Assembly (NCBI GenBank): GCA_030044325.1
Contig: JASHWA010000104.1
Location: forward strand, 1-18,876
Length of the DNA stretch: 18,876 nt
Source: Bryobacteraceae bacterium
Lineage (GTDB): Bacteria; Acidobacteriota; Terriglobia; Bryobacterales; Bryobacteraceae
Direction of reading: 5' to 3'
The first letter of the stretch is position 1, and every line of letters starts with the position of its first letter. Shown piece by piece: positions 1-6,590 of the stretch. Made by a program: the position numbers and the translations under genes. The notes beneath the pieces are model-generated. The model saw only the letters and a list, made by a program, of their open reading frames with translations, searched no databases and had not been told where the DNA came from.

Positions 1-714
1 CTCGCGCAGGCGATGCCGCTGGTGGAGCGTGCGCTGCAAGTGCTCGAACGGCGGGCGGTGCAGCCGCAGCTGGGACTGTTGAAATCCACGATGCTCCAGC
101 TCGATCCGGCGTTCAACGAGCGCGCCTATGGAGCTTCGAGTTTTTCGGACTTCGTCGAAAAATTGAAGCGCGGCGATCTGGTGAACGTCAGCGGAACGGG
201 CGGGCGGTACATCATCGAGCGCAAGGGCCTGGCCCAGCCGGAGCGTCCGACACTGAAGCCTGAAGACCTGCTGCCGGCGCTGCGCGACGTGCTCGAAAAT
301 CATCGCCTGGATATCGAAAACGGATGTCCGGTGGAGGATCTGGAACACTGGTTCCGCAACGAGCAGCCCAATCTCGATCCGAGCGCGTACGGATTTCAGG
401 AGTTCACAGAGTTTCTGAATTACGCGCAGGATAAAACCGTGGTTCGGCTAGAGCCGCACGAAGACCAGGGGATGCTGGTGTATCTGGGCGCGGAATTTTA
501 TCCGCCGGCAGAGCCCGCGCACGCCGAGCCGGAGCCGGTGCACGCGGAAGTCGAAGAGGAATACGAGCCGCAGCCGTATGTTGAAGGTCAGCCTACGATT
601 TTCGAGCCGAATCCTCCTCCGCCCAAACCAAAGAAGGCTCCGGCCCGAAAACGGGCTCCCAAACCGCAGGGCGCGGGCGCTCTGCGGCGCACGCGGCGCA
701 AGAAAACGGAATGA
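1..714 (+). CDS. LOTUS/OST-HTH domain protein, 5'-truncated by window edge
   Basis: The frame is open to base 1, so the first in-frame ATG at 13 is probably internal. Counting from that ATG, 233 residues are visible. Residues 1-72 fit an OST-HTH/LOTUS winged helix (LVERALQVLERR start, FSDFVEKLKRGDLV core, then a GGRYIIER strand). Residues about 85-162 look like a second, more divergent copy (DLEHWFRNEQPNLDPSAYGF, then FTEFLNYAQD). A Pro/Glu-rich linker (about 165-205) leads to a Lys/Arg-rich tail (206-232) that could bind nucleic acid. In bacteria such domains often follow an N-terminal NYN/PIN-like nuclease domain, known for binding RNA. That domain would lie upstream of this window, so its presence is inference. 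The stop overlaps ridA by ATGA, suggesting one transcript. The function is not established. Confidence 0.75.
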   Translation, partial: LAQAMPLVERALQVLERRAVQPQLGLLKSTMLQLDPAFNERAYGASSFSDFVEKLKRGDLVNVSGTGGRYIIERKGLAQPERPTLKPEDLLPALRDVLENHRLDIENGCPVEDLEHWFRNEQPNLDPSAYGFQEFTEFLNYAQDKTVVRLEPHEDQGMLVYLGAEFYPPAEPAHAEPEPVHAEVEEEYEPQPYVEGQPTIFEPNPPPPKPKKAPARKRAPKPQGAGALRRTRRKKTE

Positions 715-1109
715 GCATCGAGCGGATTTTCCCTCCGAACGCGCCCACGCCGCGGGGGCCGTATTCGCCGGCGGTGCGTGGGGGCGATTTCATTTTCGTT
801 AGCGGGCAGGGTCCGGTAGATCCGAAGACGGATAAGCTCAATTCCGGCGATATCCGGCACGAAACGCGCCAAGTGCTTTCCAACCTCAAGACGATTCTTG
901 AAGGCTGCGGCGCGACCATGGCCGACGTGGTACGGTGCTCGGTTTATCTGAAAGACGGGAGCGAGTTCAAGGCGATGAACGAAGTCTACGCCGAATTCTT
1001 CGGCGAGCACCGGCCGGCGCGCACGACCATCGTGTGCGAATTCGTCAATCCGATGCGCGTCGAAATCGATTGCGTGGCGTACAAACCTGAGAATCCGGCG
1101 CGCAAATGA
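711..1109 (+). CDS. ridA: RidA/YjgF/UK114 family enamine/imine deaminase
   Basis: This 132-aa protein has the normal RidA length. It carries the family hallmarks: GPYSPAV near residues 16-22, FVSGQGPVDP near 29-38, the central helix QVLSNLKTILEGCGATMADV, and the C-terminal RPARTT (Arg104) followed by VEIDCVAY (Glu118). Arg104 and Glu118 correspond to the substrate-binding Arg and catalytic-site Glu of characterised RidA proteins. The family forms trimers that hydrolyse reactive enamine/imine intermediates such as 2-aminoacrylate made by PLP enzymes, releasing the keto acid and ammonia in the cytoplasm. The ATG at 711 overlaps the LOTUS gene stop as ATGA, so translation is probably coupled. 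The stop codon lies inside the left arm of a strong hairpin (1100-1143). Confidence is high for the family and moderate for the exact substrate. Confidence 0.93.
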   Translation: MSIERIFPPNAPTPRGPYSPAVRGGDFIFVSGQGPVDPKTDKLNSGDIRHETRQVLSNLKTILEGCGATMADVVRCSVYLKDGSEFKAMNEVYAEFFGEHRPARTTIVCEFVNPMRVEIDCVAYKPENPARK

Positions 1110-1143
1110 ACACGCATACGCGTACATTCGCGTTCATTTGCGC
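1100..1143. terminator. Probable bidirectional terminator hairpin between convergent genes
   Basis: A perfect 12-bp inverted repeat GCGCAAATGAAC (1100-1111) / GTTCATTTGCGC (1132-1143) encloses a 20-nt loop. After one mismatch the stem extends two more base pairs inward. It is followed by the T-rich run CTGATTTTATTG. It sits between ridA and the convergent DUF2892-like gene, and its left arm includes the ridA stop codon. This fits an intrinsic terminator serving both strands, although the T-tract on the minus side is weak. Confidence 0.65.
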
Positions 1144-1162
1144 CTGATTTTATTGCGGGCGG

Positions 1163-1336
1163 TCAGGCTCGAATCAGCCTGCGCAACGGGGACGTGCGGA
1201 AAACGCCCGTCAGAATCGCATCGGCGGCCACCGCGGTGAGCACGCCTTTCCAACGATAACCGAGCGGCGCGAAAATGGCGGCCGCCGCAGCCGCCGAACC
1301 GATCGCAAAGCGGATCTTTTGCTCTGTATCGCCCAT
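1163..1336 (-). CDS. Small DUF2892/YgaP-like transmembrane protein
   Basis: I chose the ATG at 1336 (minus strand), giving 57 aa. A longer frame exists upstream but its residues look random. The short form has the layout of the YgaP-like transmembrane (DUF2892) family: a charged start (MGDTEQKIRF), a first hydrophobic helix (about 11-27), a GYRWKG turn, a second helix (about 31-47), and the typical ending ILTGVFRTSPLRRL, which resembles the family's LLTG-F-x-CP-LYRLLG ending. The usual Cys before that Pro is Ser here. An AAAGGA stretch lies about 17 nt upstream, further than an ideal ribosome site. The function of the family is unknown; it is an inner-membrane protein. It is a lone gene, convergent with ridA and divergent from the glycosyltransferase. 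Confidence 0.72.
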   Translation of the reverse strand: MGDTEQKIRFAIGSAAAAAAIFAPLGYRWKGVLTAVAADAILTGVFRTSPLRRLIRA

Positions 1337-1543
1337 GGTAGTTTCTAAAGGATTCCTTTCGTTTAAATTAGGTGACTCGGGATTCACGCGGATTAGATGA
1401 CGCGCAACGCAGCGTGTTTCCGAAATCGCGAGCCGCGATTCCAGTGACGTTATAAGGTTGGGTGTGCGCGCGGCTGACGGAACGCGCCGTTTCGGAAAAC
1501 ACGAGACGTGCGTAGCCAGCGCGGATCGGGTATTCTTTCCACA
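1337..1543. other. Divergent intergenic region with long-range inverted repeat
   Basis: This gap separates the minus-strand DUF2892-like gene from the plus-strand glycosyltransferase leader. It should hold promoters for both, but no convincing -35/-10 pair is visible. It contains an inverted repeat CGTGTTTCCGAAA (1413-1425) and TTTCGGAAAACACG (1490-1503), complementary over 13 bp with one bulged base, with 64 nt between the arms. A small 5-bp stem TCGCG-AGC-CGCGA lies between them. TATTCT at 1531-1536 could be a -10 box, but I see no matching -35. Confidence 0.5.
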
Positions 1544-1573
1544 ATGGAAATGTTGCGAGGGCAAAGCCGCTGA
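1544..1573 (+). CDS. Possible 9-codon leader ORF overlapping the glycosyltransferase start
   Basis: ATG at 1544 reads MEMLRGQSR and stops with TGA at 1571-1573. The stop shares bases with the CTG start proposed for the next gene (CTGA), the geometry of a translationally coupled ATGA junction. The glycosyltransferase's GAGGG ribosome site lies inside this leader. No ribosome site is visible before the leader ATG, so it may be leaderless or not translated. It is too short to prove. Confidence 0.3.
   Translation: MEMLRGQSR
1557..1561 (+). promoter_or_regulatory. Ribosome binding site GAGGG supporting a CTG start
   Basis: GAGGG sits exactly 8 nt before CTG at 1570. That is ideal Shine-Dalgarno spacing, and it is the main evidence for the unusual start choice in the following gene. 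Confidence 0.6.
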
Positions 1574-2793
1574 GACTCGCTTACCTCATCAGCCAATATC
1601 CCACAATCAGTCACACATTTCTGCTGCGGGAGGTGCGCGAGCTCCGGCGGTTGGGACTGGATATCCGGGTGGTATCGATTCGCCGGCCGGACCGGCCGAC
1701 TGGCGAGCTGCCGGCTGCCGAACGAGAAGAGGCCGGACGCACTTTTTATGTCAAAGGCGGCGGATGGGGGCGCATTCTGGGGGACCATTTTACGGTCCTG
1801 CTCACCCGCCCTGTTCCCTATGTGCGCGGTTTGGCTTATGCAGTCAAGACGGCGCGAATGGACCTGCGGAAAACGGTGTACCACGTGGCTTATTTCGGAC
1901 AGGCCGTGGCGGTGGGACAGTGGCTGAAGCGCGAAGGATTGACGCACGTCCACACTCATTTTTCTTCCACGGTGGCGCTGTTTCTGAGCGTGGTGTTTCC
2001 GATCTCGGTTTCGATGACCATCCACGGGTCGGATGAGTTCAAGGATAGTATCGGATTCCTATTGCCGGAGAAAATCGAGCGCGCGGCATTCATTTGCGCC
2101 ATCAGCAAATACGGCAAGGGGCAGCTCGCCAGAGTTTCCCCGGCGGAACACTGGAGCCGGATCGAGGTGGCGCCGCTAGGCGTCGATCTGGCGCAATTCG
2201 CGCCGCGACCGTTCCGCGTCTCGCCGCGCCCGATGGTGATCACCTGCGTCGGGCGGCTGGCTTCGCCCAAATCCCACATCTTGCTGATCGAGGCGGTCGA
2301 ATGGCTGCTTCAGCGGGACCGGCCGGTGGTGCTGCGCCTGGTCGGCGATGGTCCGGACCGGAGGATGCTGGAACAGGCGGCAGCAAGAGCAGGCGTGGGG
2401 CAATACGTGCGCTTCGAGGGCGCGCTCAACCAGGACGGGGTGGTTTCGGTTTACTCGGAGAGCGATGTGTTTGCGCTTTCGAGTTTCGCCGAAGGAGTAC
2501 CGGTGGTGCTGATGGAAGCCATGGCGATGGAGATCGCATGCGTGGCGACCTGGGTAACGGGAATTCCGGAGTTGATCAGAAACGAGGTCGACGGCCTGTT
2601 GGTTCCCCCCGCCGACAGCGAGGCTCTAGCCGAGGCTCTGGCGCGGCTTTACGACGATGCCGAGCTGCGGGAGCGTTTGGGAAAAGCCGGCCGCGTGCGC
2701 GTCGCCGAGCTGTACGAACTAACGGCCAACGTTCGACGGCTGGGAAGAATTTTCGAATCCCGGATCAGCCCGCCGTCCGGCCCAGCAAAGTGA
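1570..2793 (+). CDS. GT4-family glycosyltransferase, probable CTG start
   Basis: This is a GT-B fold transferase of 407 aa, likely adding a sugar from a nucleotide-sugar donor to a lipid-linked glycan at the cytoplasmic face. From GTG 1633 the protein would lack the first strand. Extending to CTG 1570 restores a typical GT4 N-terminus (LRLAYLISQYPTISHTFLLR) before EVRELRRLGLDI. The frame has no ATG, GTG or TTG between the stop at 1513 and 1633, and GAGGG lies 8 nt before the CTG. Other landmarks in this numbering are TIHGSDEF (about 150-157), the linker EVAPLGVDL (about 199-207), GRLASPKSH (about 228-236), and the donor-site pair Glu308/Glu316 in EGVPVVLME. The last 29 bp overlap the convergent glycosyltransferase. 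Acceptor and sugar cannot be told. The family is certain; the start is fairly sure. Confidence 0.88.
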   Translation: MRLAYLISQYPTISHTFLLREVRELRRLGLDIRVVSIRRPDRPTGELPAAEREEAGRTFYVKGGGWGRILGDHFTVLLTRPVPYVRGLAYAVKTARMDLRKTVYHVAYFGQAVAVGQWLKREGLTHVHTHFSSTVALFLSVVFPISVSMTIHGSDEFKDSIGFLLPEKIERAAFICAISKYGKGQLARVSPAEHWSRIEVAPLGVDLAQFAPRPFRVSPRPMVITCVGRLASPKSHILLIEAVEWLLQRDRPVVLRLVGDGPDRRMLEQAAARAGVGQYVRFEGALNQDGVVSVYSESDVFALSSFAEGVPVVLMEAMAMEIACVATWVTGIPELIRNEVDGLLVPPADSEALAEALARLYDDAELRERLGKAGRVRVAELYELTANVRRLGRIFESRISPPSGPAK

Positions 2794-3871
2794 GGTAAAT
2801 CTCCGCCAGCCGATCCACGGCTTTGGCTGAAGAGAATCGCTCACGCAGGAAACATCCACCTGCGTTCGCCAGGCGGGCACGCAGAGCGGGATCGAGAATA
2901 ACGCGGCGAAGCGCGCCGGCGAGGCCGTTCACGTCGCCGGGGGGAAACAGGAGGCCGGTTTCCGAGTCGCGGACCAGCTCGGGATTGCCGCCGACATTCG
3001 AAGCAATCACGCAACAGCCGCACGCCATGGCCTCCATGAGCGAGTTCGAAAGAGCTTCGGTTCTTGATGGAAGAACAAAAATGTCGATGGTGTGCAGCCA
3101 GCGGGCGACGTCCGCGGTTGCCGGTTCGAAACGGCAGGCCGCTTCGAGACCCGCCTGGCGTGCGCGGAGTTGGAGCGCGCCGAGTTCCTTGCCGCTGCCG
3201 ACGATCAGCAGATTCAGGTCCGGCGCAAGATCACGGACCGCGGCGAAGGCGTCGATCAGAGTTCCGAGATCCTTTTCGGCGCGAAGGGCACAAACGACGC
3301 CCACCGTGGGGCCGCGCGGCGCCGGCGGGACGGGACGAAAACGCTCCAGGTCGATGCCGTTGTAGCAGACCCAAATTTTTTGGGGGGCAACTCCTTGTTC
3401 GAGGAGATGACGGCGAACGTATTCGCAATTGACCACCAGGGCATGCGACAACCGGTCGGAAAGCTGGACCAGGGGCCGAAACGCTTTGGGAATCAAGCTG
3501 CGGTGCGAGCGCTGGCTGGAGATGGAAATGGCGGGCGTCGTCAGACGCGAGATGGGAATGGCGAAAACGTTCAACGGATAGTCCCAGGTATGGACGATCC
3601 GAATCCGGCGATCGCGAATGTACCGCATCAGCCGGTGCGCTTCGCGCAGCGCGACCGTGGAGCGGTAGGAATGGACCGGGAAATGGACCACGGACACGCC
3701 GCAATCGCGCAGTTCCTCGGCGCGCACGCCCGCGGGACTGAAACAGCCGACGTGCAGCTCGAACAGGGACCGGTCCAGGTGCTTGGCGGCTTCCGTCATC
3801 TGCCGCTCGCTGCCGCCGATGTGCAGCTCGCGGGCCATCAGAAGAACCGGGATTTTAGGAGAGCCGCTCAA
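2765..3871 (-). CDS. GT4-family glycosyltransferase (last gene of minus-strand cluster)
   Basis: This 368-aa GT-B glycosyltransferase has a complete GT4 pattern: the N-terminal glycine loop HIGGSERQM (17-25), the linker CYNGIDLERF (169-178), the phosphate-contacting region LRAEKDLGTL (196-205), and the Glu pair E272/E280 in TEALSNSLMEAM, followed by GGNPELV and ETGLLFPPGD. The start is TTG at 3871. The codon just upstream in frame is TAA, so TTG is the earliest start possible, and the next Met (residue 12) would remove the first beta strand. No strong ribosome site is visible; an 8-bp hairpin (3884-3902) and a possible 32-codon ORF lie immediately upstream. The 3' end overlaps the convergent plus-strand glycosyltransferase by 29 bp. 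It probably extends the glycan repeat unit in the cytoplasm; the substrate is unknown. Confidence 0.93.
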   Translation of the reverse strand: MSGSPKIPVLLMARELHIGGSERQMTEAAKHLDRSLFELHVGCFSPAGVRAEELRDCGVSVVHFPVHSYRSTVALREAHRLMRYIRDRRIRIVHTWDYPLNVFAIPISRLTTPAISISSQRSHRSLIPKAFRPLVQLSDRLSHALVVNCEYVRRHLLEQGVAPQKIWVCYNGIDLERFRPVPPAPRGPTVGVVCALRAEKDLGTLIDAFAAVRDLAPDLNLLIVGSGKELGALQLRARQAGLEAACRFEPATADVARWLHTIDIFVLPSRTEALSNSLMEAMACGCCVIASNVGGNPELVRDSETGLLFPPGDVNGLAGALRRVILDPALRARLANAGGCFLRERFSSAKAVDRLAEIYLTLLGRTAG

Positions 3872-3970
3872 TTACGCCACCGGCGCGGACGCGGCGTCCG
3901 CGGGCGGCTGTCCGTGCAGCACCGTTTCCCGGCGTTGTTGCCGCTCGCGATGGCCGGGGGACGAAGACAT
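3872..3970 (-). CDS. Possible small ORF (32 aa) between GT-C and GT4 genes
   Basis: An ATG at 3970 lies five bases after the GT-C gene stop. Its frame ends with TAA directly abutting the TTG start of the next gene, so the two coding regions are contiguous. The peptide starts MSSSPGHRERQQRRE, is polar and basic, then becomes Ala/Pro-rich (PPADAASAPVA). It has no membrane segment or recognised family. No ribosome site precedes the ATG. GC-rich DNA often leaves such frames open by chance. It could act only as a coupling ORF, or not be a gene. Confidence 0.25.
   Translation of the reverse strand: MSSSPGHRERQQRRETVLHGQPPADAASAPVA
3884..3902 (-). other. GC-rich hairpin upstream of the TTG-start GT4 gene
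   Basis: CGCGGACG (3884-3891), loop CGG, CGTCCGCG (3895-3902) form a perfect 8-bp stem with a 3-nt loop. It lies 13 nt upstream of the TTG start. There is no T-tract, so a terminator is unlikely. An mRNA-level effect on the weak start is possible but unproven. Confidence 0.4.
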
Positions 3971-3975
3971 GGCTT

Positions 3976-5424
3976 TTAGTGTAACGCGCTCCCGGCGGCG
4001 GCTTCCTTGGTTCCAACCAGCCGGGGAGCATCCCCTGGCGACACGACGCCATCGACCGGTTGGGCGTGGATCAGCGAGGGAATTTCATCCGCCGTATAGT
4101 AGGTTTTCACGCGGACTCCGGGAAAGTAGTAGTGCAGCATGGGCATATCGTCATGGGGCACGAGCAGCACGGGGTGTGAGGGAGCCAGCGGGGCGACGAT
4201 CGCCAGGATCGCCTCAGCGCGGCGATTCGGGCGCGGCAGGTTGCGGCGGATGTTCGGCCAGGAAGTGAGAAACATCGCCGCGCAAATCAGGAGGGCGATC
4301 GCGGATTGTGCCGGCGCGCGCCATTTTTCGACGAGAATGGCGGCGCCTAGCGCGCCGAACAGCACAATGCCCGGCCATAGCGGGAGCACGTAGCGCGGAA
4401 CATCCGTATTGACGCGCGAGATCGCCAGGAACATCAGCACGGTGAATGTAGCGGAGGGGATCAGCACGGGCGCCCTGCGCCGCCGCATGAAACAAACAGC
4501 CGCGACGGCGAACACGATCCAGGGAACGGGCGAGCTCGCTATTCTCAATCGCCACGTTTCTCCCAACCCGATGTCGCTTCCCCACGCGCCATGCCGGAAC
4601 AAGGCAAGGTACGCCATGAAGAGATAGGACTTGAGCAGGGAAAGCTTAAAGATCGCGGCGGGCCAAATGGCCGTGATCACCGCGATCAATAACGCTATTG
4701 ACCGCGCGGCAAGGGCCCAGTCCGCGTTCAACCGCTTGCGCGCGAGATAGCCGCAAACGAGCGCGGTTGCCGCCATCGCAAGACCGACTTCCAGAATGCA
4801 AACATCGGCGGCCGCGAAGGCGACGGCAGCATACCACCAGGCGCGCGGCGAACGGCTGTCCTGCCAGATCTTCGCGAGACAAATCAACGTCAACGTGGTC
4901 GAAAGCGCAAACAACTGATGCGGGGCGAGTTCGGTGGTGCGGACGACGGGGAAGCTCCATAGAAAAAGTGCCGCGGCGAGAATCGCGGCGACGGATCCGG
5001 CTGCCCGAGGCAGCAAGCTTAGAGCTCCGAAATACATGGCGATCGCCGTGAGCAAGGGGAAAATATCGCCGGCGGCCCGGACGGTGCGCTCTTCGGAAGC
5101 GAACGGCCGGGTAAGCTCGAGCCAACTGATATAGATGGGGCCATGCCAGTGGCGGTAAAACAGAATGTCATCAGTTCCGCGAATCCATTCGGAAAGTTCC
5201 GCGCGCTGGCCTTGCCCCTGGTCGCGGGGACGATCCAACCCGACGCGTATCAGTGCCGGCAGGGAATTGGTGGGCGAATCGATCCAGTTTGGCGCCATCC
5301 CGCGTTCGGCAGCGTACATGTAGTCGGCCTCGTCATAGCAATAGGGGCCGTAGCCGGCGGTGTTCCGCGCCAGTGCGGCGAAGATCGCAAGAATCGCGGC
5401 AACGATAGCGGCGTGCTTCAGCAT
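3976..5424 (-). CDS. GT-C fold membrane glycosyltransferase (GT39/PMT/ArnT-like)
   Basis: This 482-aa integral membrane protein starts with a hydrophobic helix (about 4-19). The first periplasmic loop carries the acidic motif YCYDEADYMYAAERG (28-42, with D31-E32). A second loop has HWHGPIYIS (92-100), like the H-x-P-x-Y motif of polyprenol-phosphate-sugar-dependent GT-C enzymes. At least eight further hydrophobic segments follow (LLTAIAMYFGALSLL, SVAAILAAALFLW, IALLIAVITAIWPAAIF and others), then a soluble C-terminal part (about 405-482). Such enzymes use polyprenyl-phosphate sugars on the periplasmic side; the acceptor could be the exported glycan or a protein. ATG 5424 overlaps the upstream gene stop by 7 nt, suggesting translational coupling. 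A Wzy-like polymerase role is conceivable, but the motifs favour GT39-like transfer. Confidence 0.8.
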   Translation of the reverse strand: MLKHAAIVAAILAIFAALARNTAGYGPYCYDEADYMYAAERGMAPNWIDSPTNSLPALIRVGLDRPRDQGQGQRAELSEWIRGTDDILFYRHWHGPIYISWLELTRPFASEERTVRAAGDIFPLLTAIAMYFGALSLLPRAAGSVAAILAAALFLWSFPVVRTTELAPHQLFALSTTLTLICLAKIWQDSRSPRAWWYAAVAFAAADVCILEVGLAMAATALVCGYLARKRLNADWALAARSIALLIAVITAIWPAAIFKLSLLKSYLFMAYLALFRHGAWGSDIGLGETWRLRIASSPVPWIVFAVAAVCFMRRRRAPVLIPSATFTVLMFLAISRVNTDVPRYVLPLWPGIVLFGALGAAILVEKWRAPAQSAIALLICAAMFLTSWPNIRRNLPRPNRRAEAILAIVAPLAPSHPVLLVPHDDMPMLHYYFPGVRVKTYYTADEIPSLIHAQPVDGVVSPGDAPRLVGTKEAAAGSALH

Positions 5425-6590
5425 TCGAGCAATCGTTCAAATTCGTGCGCCACCGCTTCCCAGGAGAAGCGCGAGGCGACCAGTTCCCAGGCCGCGGCGG
5501 CCATGCGGTCGCGGCCGCTCCGGTTTTCGATAAGCTCCAGGCAGCAGCGCGCGAATTCTTCCGGCTGATCGGCGATATAGATATCCGATCCGCGGGTGAC
5601 CGGTAATCCTTCGGCTCCAATGGTGGTGGAAACGACGGGTACGCGCGCGGCCATCGCCTCGAAAATTTTGAGCCGCGTTCCTCCGCCGATGCGCAGGGGG
5701 ACGATCGAAAGCGCGGCGCCCCAAAGATACGGACGGATGTCCGGCACCGTCCCGGTGACATGAATCCTCGCATCCTCGGATGCGAGCTTGCGCAGCGCCC
5801 GCGCGGGCGTGCGGCCGGCAAATGTGACGGAGCATGCCGGCCTGCGCTTGCGGATCAAGGGCAGAACCTCGCGCACGAACCACTCGGCGCCGTCGATATT
5901 CGGCATCCAGTCCATGGACCCCATGAAAACCAAGTCGCTCGCCGTGGGAACGGCAGCGGGAGGACGAAAGAAATCCACATCGACGCCGGTGGGGATGGGG
6001 TCTACGCGGCGAGCGCGGTACTCCTTGCGCATCAGTTCGGCATCAGCTTCGGAAACCGCGATTACCTTACGCACCGTCCGGCACACTTGGCCTTCAAATG
6101 CGGCCATGCGCCGCGCCTGGATCTCGAAATACCAGCGATGCAAGGCGCTGGGGGCAGCCACGACGTGGCGTCGCCAGATCAACGCTTCGACGTTATGCTG
6201 AAACAGGACGCAGCGCGAAAGGTCCGGAATATTGGGCGCGGGGAACAGGAAATCGCACACGATCGAATCGAACCGGTGCTCGCGCCGGAGGCTTTCGATT
6301 TTCCGCCGCATTGACTCCGAGCGATAGCGGCCTACGGCCACCGGAAGCGGAGAGACAAGCCCCTTCAGAAGTTGCACGCCAAAGGCGGCGGTGTTCTTTG
6401 CCGGCACGCGATGCTCGATGGGGTACGCGCGAAAGCAATATTCGCCGCTGGGCTGGGAGTCTCCGCGATCAAGCGCGACATAATGGATTTCATGCCTGGT
6501 TTTCAGGCGCTTCAGCATCTCGAGGGTGCGAATTTGCCCGCCGCGGTCGGGAGGATGCAAGAAATCCGCCTTGACCCAAAGCAACTTCAT
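5418..6590 (-). CDS. GT4-family glycosyltransferase, Stp1-like sugar transferase
   Basis: This 390-aa GT-B protein begins MKLLWVKADFLHPPDRGGQI, with the flexible glycine loop near residues 15-20. QHNVEALIWRR (131-141) and IAVSEADAELM (177-187) form the N-terminal domain end. PIPTGVDVDFF (198-208) is the domain linker. GGGTRLKIFEAMAARVPVV (302-320) is the donor-site region with Lys308 and Glu311. The overall pattern resembles sugar transferases often seen in exopolysaccharide loci (the PEP-CTERM/EpsH-associated Stp1 type), though no exosortase or PEP-CTERM motif is seen here. It follows a 260-nt gap after the heparinase-like gene and may have its own promoter there. It overlaps the GT-C gene by 7 nt. 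The protein is cytoplasmic or membrane-associated. The sugar specificity is unknown. Confidence 0.92.
   Translation of the reverse strand: MKLLWVKADFLHPPDRGGQIRTLEMLKRLKTRHEIHYVALDRGDSQPSGEYCFRAYPIEHRVPAKNTAAFGVQLLKGLVSPLPVAVGRYRSESMRRKIESLRREHRFDSIVCDFLFPAPNIPDLSRCVLFQHNVEALIWRRHVVAAPSALHRWYFEIQARRMAAFEGQVCRTVRKVIAVSEADAELMRKEYRARRVDPIPTGVDVDFFRPPAAVPTASDLVFMGSMDWMPNIDGAEWFVREVLPLIRKRRPACSVTFAGRTPARALRKLASEDARIHVTGTVPDIRPYLWGAALSIVPLRIGGGTRLKIFEAMAARVPVVSTTIGAEGLPVTRGSDIYIADQPEEFARCCLELIENRSGRDRMAAAAWELVASRFSWEAVAHEFERLLEC

Noticed and set aside
1337..1564. N-terminal extension of the DUF2892-like protein
   Set aside because: Residues before the internal Met do not fit the family, and the extension crosses the divergent promoter region.
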